From: Bacteroidales bacterium
Lineage (GTDB): Bacteria; Bacteroidota; Bacteroidia; Bacteroidales; UBA932
Assembly: GCA_017477465.1 (NCBI GenBank)
Contig: JAFUVU010000047.1
Location: 1 to 35,705, forward strand
Reading direction: 5' to 3'
Length of the DNA stretch: 35,705 nt
Below, in pieces: positions 30,761-35,705 of the stretch. The notes under the pieces were generated by a model that saw nothing but the letters and a program-made list of their open reading frames with translations, ran no database searches and had not been told where the DNA came from. A program made the translations under genes and the position numbers. Position 1 is the stretch's first letter; each line of letters begins with the position of its first letter.

Positions 30761-31920
30761 TATTTAATCTTCACAAGACGGAGGTTGTCAATCTTGATAT
30801 CCAACTCACCGGGGCCGTCGGCAGCGCCGAAGGGCATCATGTGGAAGTTGACCATATCGTCGAAAGAACCGATGTGGCGCTCTTCGTCCTCTTGCTTGCT
30901 TGTGGTGAAGTCACTGATGGGGATACGGACGGTGGTCCACACACCAGGCGTGAAGCCGGTCTCATACAACTTCCAATGGTACTGTGCCTCGGTGCCGTCT
31001 ACAGATTGCTCGGTGACGGCTTTGTTGAACCAGATAATCATGGGAGTGCAATCCCATTTTTCGCAGCAGTACTCAAACTCGAGGGCGTAGTCGGCAGGTT
31101 CGCCTTCGCTTGCAAGCGGTGTCTGCTCGGGGTTGATCCACATGAGCTGCATCTCGTTGGCAGGCCAGGCCCAAGAGCCCACGCCGCCGTAGAGGTGCAG
31201 ATACTGGCCGGAACAGGGATTATCCTCGCCGAAGCGGCTCATGCCCCAAGGATTCCATGTGGACGTTTCGGAGAAGTCTGCGAACAGGCCTTCCGTCGTG
31301 TGCCATTTGAATGCGGAACGGGTGGTGCCGTATGCCGACGTAACGGAAATCGGACCTTCGATATCCACGCCGTCAGGAACGGTGATATTGATCTCGGTTT
31401 CAGTGACACTGTTCACGCTTGCAGCCACCTGTCCGGGGAAAGTGACATCCACCGTGCCGTCTTCACGTGCGAAGAAATACTTTCCGCGGATAACGGTCTT
31501 AGATCCCACGGGAGCATACAGGCAATCCATGGATTCCACTGAAGGAGAAGGAATGATGACGGCGATATCGAATTCGGCCTTGGCGCCGCCTCTTGTTTCA
31601 AGATACATCTTGTTGGTCACCTCGGAAGGCATTGTGGAGGGAACCTGACAGATGATGGAAGTGGGAGTAATAAGGGTGGGATTAAGCTTGCTGGCCTGGT
31701 CGTTGAAAGCGATTTTAACCACTTCTCCCAGATTCTCGCCGATCACCGCCACCGTACTTCCCATGGAAACAGATGTGAGGAGCTTGTCGCTCTGCTTCAC
31801 ATCCACAGGACGCACAAAGCGCACCACCGGCGTTGCATCCGATGCTTTGTTGTTGCAGGAACTGAAGAAAGCACCCGCAGCAAGCAATATGGAAATTACA
31901 GATATAAATTTGTGTTTCAT
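30760..31920 (-). CDS. SGBP-B-type surface glycan-binding lipoprotein
   Basis: The product is 386 residues with a lipoprotein signal (Cys22). Two IPT/TIG-like domains (about 30-120 and 125-205) lead to a C-terminal carbohydrate-binding domain (about 210-386). That domain is rich in Trp and Tyr (WNPWGMSRFG, GSWAWPANEMQLMW, AQYHWKLYETG) and ends in the conserved DIKIDNLRLVKI strand. This architecture matches the glycan-binding surface protein family of xyloglucan- and mannan-type PULs. It follows susD by 11 nt, as expected for SGBP-B, and works with SusC/SusD in glycan capture. Confidence 0.88.
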   Translation of the reverse strand: MKHKFISVISILLAAGAFFSSCNNKASDATPVVRFVRPVDVKQSDKLLTSVSMGSTVAVIGENLGEVVKIAFNDQASKLNPTLITPTSIICQVPSTMPSEVTNKMYLETRGGAKAEFDIAVIIPSPSVESMDCLYAPVGSKTVIRGKYFFAREDGTVDVTFPGQVAASVNSVTETEINITVPDGVDIEGPISVTSAYGTTRSAFKWHTTEGLFADFSETSTWNPWGMSRFGEDNPCSGQYLHLYGGVGSWAWPANEMQLMWINPEQTPLASEGEPADYALEFEYCCEKWDCTPMIIWFNKAVTEQSVDGTEAQYHWKLYETGFTPGVWTTVRIPISDFTTSKQEDEERHIGSFDDMVNFHMMPFGAADGPGELDIKIDNLRLVKIK

Positions 31921-31931
31921 AGGGCGTTCTG

Positions 31932-33746
31932 TTATTCTTCTTCGGTACTGAAGTCATATTCTACTGCCGCCTCTTTCAGGATAGGGGCGTCTGTAGCCTC
32001 GGATTCCGGAATGGGAAGGTACATGGACGCATCGGTGAAAACGATGTTGTTCACACGGTACTGACGAAGGTATTCGGCACCTTTGTAGTAATCCTGGTTC
32101 ATGGTTCCATCGGCATTCTCGGAAGTGATGGTCATGTTTTCCCAGATCGTGGTGTAGAAGGACTTGTCGTTTTCCCATACGTACTGGTCTTCAATAGTGA
32201 AGGTGGGGTTGCCGGCGGAATCGTAGGTGAAATTGTCGCTTCCCCAGTTGAAAACGTACTTTTTGTCACGTTCCATTCCGTTCAGGTATGCAAGACCCGC
32301 AGCATGGTCACGATACCACACGCGTTTGACATCCATCCAGTTCATACCCTCCATTGCGAACTCCTTGCGGCGCTCGCGGATGATATCCTCGAAGCTTATG
32401 GAAGAGTATGTGTTCTGAAGACCTGCACGGTCAAGAATCTCGCCCATGTAAGCAATGGCTGTATTATCGGAAGTTGAAGCACCGGTACCGATGCATGCTT
32501 CGATGTAAACCATCATGACATCGGCAAAGCGGAGAAGATACATATTGTTTCCGCCATCCTGATTAAGACCTACCTGGCCGTCGCAGTCGGCAGGTTTGCC
32601 CACCACATATTTGCGAATATGGGCAAGCATCTCATTTGAGGACTCAACCTGAGTGTCAAGATTATCCGGGTTGCGATAGCTGTACTGATAAGTATATCCG
32701 CCTGCCTCTGTTGCAAGATTGGGATAATAATCGCCGTTTGTCATGAAAACGCCCTTGCGACGGAGGTCATTTGGTGTATAAAGTTCCTGGAGGGACAGGG
32801 TGGGACCTTTACCGGCACCCCAGGTCTGGTCGGCCAGACGGGAACTGCGGGACCAGTTGGCGTTACGGGAATTACCTTCTGCATATTCACCCTTCATGCA
32901 CTGAATGGCAATCAGAGATTCCTTGCAGTTGTTGCCTTTCACGCCGAACATTTCCTCATAGTTATCATACAGGCCATAACCGACTGCCTTGCCACCTTCA
33001 ACAGCGTCCTTTGCAGTAGTCTTGGCAAGTTCATACAGAGACGCGTCTTTCTTGAAAGCCGCATGCTGCAAATAAACTTTTGCCAGAAGGCCCCGGGCCG
33101 AAGTTTTGGTTACACGGCCGGGATCGTCAGTTTCCGGAAGATATTCTACGGCTTTGGCCAAGTCTCTTTCCATGAATTTATAAAGAGATTCCTGCGTGTT
33201 CTTGTGCACGTAGATAATGTCCGGATTTTCACTGGCCGCAGTAATCATGCTGGTTGCATTCTCAATAATGGGAACTTCACCCCAGTACTCAGTGAGGAAC
33301 AGATATGCGGCAGCACGCATGGTGAATGCCTCACCGAGGGCTGCATTTACATCTTCCTCGGAAACGCCGTTGGAAAGTGCTGCGGAAGGCATATCGTTGA
33401 TAACGGAATTGGCCATTGAAATCACACGGTAAAGGCCTACCCATCCATTTCTGAGGTAAGAATTGGTAGATGTCACCGAGTTGTAATAGTAATGGCCTTC
33501 ATCTGCATAAGTATAATACAGGTCACCGGCCATCATGTCGCCCGCATAGAACATGAAATTGGCATGGAAGTCAAACCAGGCCTTTCCCGCATACAGGACG
33601 GCTGTGTTGGAACGGACGGAAGCCTTGGAGTTGTAGTAATTGTCGGACATCAGGGTGTCCTTAGGCTCTACTGTAAGCCATTTGTCGCAGGAAACTGCGG
33701 AGAGGACTGCCGATGTGAGTGCGATAATCGTAAATAACTTTTTCAT
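31932..33746 (-). CDS. susD: SusD/RagB-family outer-membrane lipoprotein
   Basis: The product is 604 residues with a lipoprotein signal (Cys20, then DKWLTVEPKD). Features include an N-terminal NYYNSKASVRSNTAVLYAG segment, TPR-like helices with a YLFLTEYWGEVPI motif and the C-terminal SusD domain containing RRKEFAMEGMNWMDVKRVW. The family forms a lid over the SusC porin and binds the incoming oligosaccharide. It starts 16 nt after the susC stop, with a strong Shine-Dalgarno sequence. Homologue-specific ligand cannot be read, but context points to mannan or glucomannan. The length is typical for the larger SusD proteins. Confidence 0.94.
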   Translation of the reverse strand: MKKLFTIIALTSAVLSAVSCDKWLTVEPKDTLMSDNYYNSKASVRSNTAVLYAGKAWFDFHANFMFYAGDMMAGDLYYTYADEGHYYYNSVTSTNSYLRNGWVGLYRVISMANSVINDMPSAALSNGVSEEDVNAALGEAFTMRAAAYLFLTEYWGEVPIIENATSMITAASENPDIIYVHKNTQESLYKFMERDLAKAVEYLPETDDPGRVTKTSARGLLAKVYLQHAAFKKDASLYELAKTTAKDAVEGGKAVGYGLYDNYEEMFGVKGNNCKESLIAIQCMKGEYAEGNSRNANWSRSSRLADQTWGAGKGPTLSLQELYTPNDLRRKGVFMTNGDYYPNLATEAGGYTYQYSYRNPDNLDTQVESSNEMLAHIRKYVVGKPADCDGQVGLNQDGGNNMYLLRFADVMMVYIEACIGTGASTSDNTAIAYMGEILDRAGLQNTYSSISFEDIIRERRKEFAMEGMNWMDVKRVWYRDHAAGLAYLNGMERDKKYVFNWGSDNFTYDSAGNPTFTIEDQYVWENDKSFYTTIWENMTITSENADGTMNQDYYKGAEYLRQYRVNNIVFTDASMYLPIPESEATDAPILKEAAVEYDFSTEEE

Positions 33747-33751
33747 TATAC

Positions 33752-33761
33752 TGTCCTCCTT
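33752..33761 (-). promoter_or_regulatory. Strong Shine-Dalgarno before susD
   Basis: On the minus strand, AAGGAGGACA lies 5 nt before the susD ATG. It is the same 10-mer found before the six-IPT gene. Confidence 0.6.
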
Positions 33762-33762
33762 T

Positions 33763-35580
33763 TTAGAATGTTATATTGACACCGAAGGTGACAGAAAGCG
33801 GAGTGGGATAACGGCCGCGGTCGATGTTCTGGAGCAGGGAGCTCTGGTTGTAAGCACCGATTTCAGGGTCGAAGCCGGAATAACCGGTTAAAGTGAACAA
33901 GTTGCTGGCGTTCACGTAAACCTTTGCAGCGGCGATGGGAGTCTTCTCGAAAATCTTTTCAGGGAAACGATAGCCGAGGGAGAGGGTCTGCAGACGCAGA
34001 TAGGAAGCGTCTTCAAGCCAGCGCTCGCTCATGCGGAGGTTGCCGTTGAAGTCGTTGAGGGAAGCTCTGGGAAGCAGATAACCCCACTTGGAGGACTTGC
34101 CGGTACCGGCCAAAAGAGTGCCGTTTTCGTCATAGCGGGCACGTTCGTTGGCGGTTATCAGCTGGTTGTCCCACAGGGAGTTGAAGGCCTCTGTGCGGAA
34201 GCGGGAGAAGTTGAGAATCTTACCGCCTACAGAGCCGATGAATGCAACATTGAGGTCAAAGCGGCCAATCATGAAGGTGTTGGTGAAACCGAAGGTGAAG
34301 AGCGGGTTCGGATCGCCGATTACGGTCTGGTCGTAAGCGTCGATTACGCCGTCCTTTACACCCTCGGGACCGGAGATGTCCTTGAATTTGATATCACCTG
34401 CATATACGCCGGTCGTCTTGTTCACAAGGTTGACACCCGGATTCATGGGATCTTCCACCTGGACAGGAGCTGCGAGAATCTCGTCGGCATCCTTGAACAG
34501 ACCGTCGACTTGGTAACCATAGAATACGCCGATAGGCTGGCCGACCATGATCTTGGTAGCGGTCTGGAAGCCTGAATACCAGTCAATGGCGCCGCTGAGC
34601 GTCTGCGTATCGCTGTTAAGGGCATCTACGCGGTTACGGTTCAGGGAGAAGACCACGTTGGTGCTCCAGTTGAAGTTACGTTTTTCGATATTGTGGGTAG
34701 TAAGGTTGATATCGATACCACGGTTGCTGGTCTGGCCCATATTCACCATCGGCGTAGCTATATCCTGATACTGGGTTGTACCGCCGAGATATGCAGGAAC
34801 GGACATCTGCAGGAGCAGGTCTTTGGACTTTTTGTAATATGCGTCCACCGTCAGGTTGACACGGCCCTTGAGGAAGCTGAGGTCGATACCGGCATTGTAC
34901 TGCTCGGAAGCTTCCCATTTAAGTTTGGGGTTGGCTATGTTGGCCATGAAGTAGGCCGTGCCGCCCATACCCGAAGGGACATTGAATGAATTCATCTTGG
35001 CGCTGTAAAGGAAGGAGCCTATATTTGAGTTACCAACCTGGCCATAGCCAAGACGAAGCTTGAACTCGTTCACTGCTTCCTTAAGGTCTTCCCAGAAAGG
35101 CTCTTCGGAGATTCTCCATGCAAGGGCTGTTGAAGGGAAGATACCCCAGCGGTTCTGGGGACCGAATTTTGAGGAACCATCGGCACGGACTGTAGCAGTA
35201 ACATAATAGCGCTCTTTCCAATTGTAGTTGACACGGCCGAAGAAGGAGGCCATAGTGTCGCCGTCCAGATGTCCCTGGTTGGAGACGAAGGTCCCGTCAT
35301 TGGTAACAATATGAACCAGGTCTGTGGAAAGCTTCTGCTTGATAATCTGACTGTTGCTCCACTGGCTCTTGGAAGCTTCGAAGCCCAGCATGGCGCCCAG
35401 GTTGTGGGAACCGCCAAGCGTTACGTTATAGTTGGCGTAGGTCTTGGACTGGAAGTACAGGGAGTGGTCTTCCCTCTGCATGATCTGGTTGGTGTCGCTG
35501 GAAAGCATGCCGAAGGAATAAGTGGGAATGAAGCAACGGTTGTTGTTGTCGTTGTTGTCGAAGTTTTTAGTACATGACAA
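33763..35580 (-). CDS. susC: SusC/RagA TonB-dependent receptor, 5'-truncated
   Basis: Only about the last 600 residues of a SusC-type receptor are present; the family is usually about 1,000 residues. The preserved part is the beta-barrel: FGRVNYNWKERYYVTATVRADGSSKFG, WRISEEPFW, GQVGNSNIG, SLNRNRVDAL and the C-terminal ASYLRLQTLSLGYRFPEKIF ... FGVNITF, ending in Phe as outer-membrane barrels do. The signal peptide, carboxypeptidase-like domain, plug and first strands are missing. Upstream, the frame closes at a TAA (35599-35601), and the sequence no longer looks like SusC beyond about 35580. No proper start is visible; a TTG at 35580 is merely the frame limit. It is either a disrupted gene, a rearranged allele or an assembly junction. 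Confidence 0.85.
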   Translation of the reverse strand: MSCTKNFDNNDNNNRCFIPTYSFGMLSSDTNQIMQREDHSLYFQSKTYANYNVTLGGSHNLGAMLGFEASKSQWSNSQIIKQKLSTDLVHIVTNDGTFVSNQGHLDGDTMASFFGRVNYNWKERYYVTATVRADGSSKFGPQNRWGIFPSTALAWRISEEPFWEDLKEAVNEFKLRLGYGQVGNSNIGSFLYSAKMNSFNVPSGMGGTAYFMANIANPKLKWEASEQYNAGIDLSFLKGRVNLTVDAYYKKSKDLLLQMSVPAYLGGTTQYQDIATPMVNMGQTSNRGIDINLTTHNIEKRNFNWSTNVVFSLNRNRVDALNSDTQTLSGAIDWYSGFQTATKIMVGQPIGVFYGYQVDGLFKDADEILAAPVQVEDPMNPGVNLVNKTTGVYAGDIKFKDISGPEGVKDGVIDAYDQTVIGDPNPLFTFGFTNTFMIGRFDLNVAFIGSVGGKILNFSRFRTEAFNSLWDNQLITANERARYDENGTLLAGTGKSSKWGYLLPRASLNDFNGNLRMSERWLEDASYLRLQTLSLGYRFPEKIFEKTPIAAAKVYVNASNLFTLTGYSGFDPEIGAYNQSSLLQNIDRGRYPTPLSVTFGVNITF

Positions 35581-35626
35581 AATTTGAAAAATATTGTCTT
35601 AACTTATTGATTTTCAGGTAATTATA

Positions 35627-35658
35627 TTTGGAAAAGACCTCGATTTTTCGTAACTTTA
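35627..35658 (+). promoter_or_regulatory. Outward promoter beside the susC breakpoint
   Basis: TTTG, exactly 20 nt, then TAACTTTA has the same architecture as the rpmH promoter (one mismatch in the -7 box). It points away from susC toward the right edge and would give a leader of about 20 nt before the ATG at 35685. Confidence 0.5.
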
Positions 35659-35684
35659 AGGTATATAACTACCACATTATTACC

Positions 35685-35705
35685 ATGTTACGAAACACCA
35701 AGGTC
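35685..35705 (+). CDS. Start of an unidentified gene, cut by the window edge
   Basis: ATG at 35685 opens a frame reading MLRNTKV to the end of the window, preceded by a plausible promoter. A 19-bp imperfect inverted repeat (35636-35654 and 35687-35705) surrounds the leader. The position next to the broken susC suggests an inserted element such as an insertion-sequence transposase, but seven codons cannot identify it. Confidence 0.3.

Overview
The window looks like a chromosomal segment of a fairly GC-rich member of the Bacteroidales (Bacteroidetes). The evidence is SusC/SusD-type outer-membrane proteins, many secreted lipoproteins, TAnnTTTG-type -7 promoter boxes and few Shine-Dalgarno sequences. 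I cannot name the genus.

Layout. Bases 1-586 are non-coding and repeat-rich. ettA (+) follows, then a two-gene minus-strand unit (GH3 glucosidase, then SGNH esterase). Bases 5.7-11.3 kb are a plus-strand housekeeping block: nitroreductase, glycerophosphodiesterase-like protein, polA, a sigma factor and rsmG. Bases 11.4-13.1 kb hold a REP-associated tyrosine transposase (RAYT, HUH/Y1 family) and an uncharacterised winged-helix-like protein. rpmH (L34, 50 aa) follows at 13.3 kb. From 13.7 kb to the end, everything is a minus-strand polysaccharide utilisation locus (PUL).

The PUL, in transcription order (right to left), is: susC (5' end missing), susD, two surface glycan-binding proteins, GH26 with an Ig-like domain, BACON-GH5, a second GH26, GH130, a SASA-type acetylesterase, PA14-containing GH31, GH3, an AGE-family disaccharide 2-epimerase and a GPH/MFS sugar symporter. 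GH26, epimerase, GH130 and symporter together are the known mannobiose to mannosylglucose to mannose-1-phosphate + glucose route. The inferred substrate is therefore beta-mannan or acetylated glucomannan. The GH5 and GH31 add a possible xyloglucan-like capability.

The most interesting signal is a family of five palindromic elements (A-E). Each is 109 bp with symmetric 38-33-38 architecture: a 12-bp stem, 9-nt loop, 12-bp stem core and conserved outer arms. They lie at 5583-5691, 11350-11458, 13109-13217, 13558-13666 and 22849-22957. One overlaps the 3' end of the RAYT gene, and two bracket the RAYT plus its neighbour. This is a candidate Bacteroidales REP/RAYT system. A second dispersed repeat family sits upstream of ettA, in frame inside polA, and directly before the sigma-factor start codon. 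The 7-mer GGCCGAT/ATCGGCC is strongly over-represented over the first 28 kb and absent by eye from the last 7.7 kb. At the right edge, susC is cut off by unrelated sequence carrying a divergent promoter and the start of another gene.
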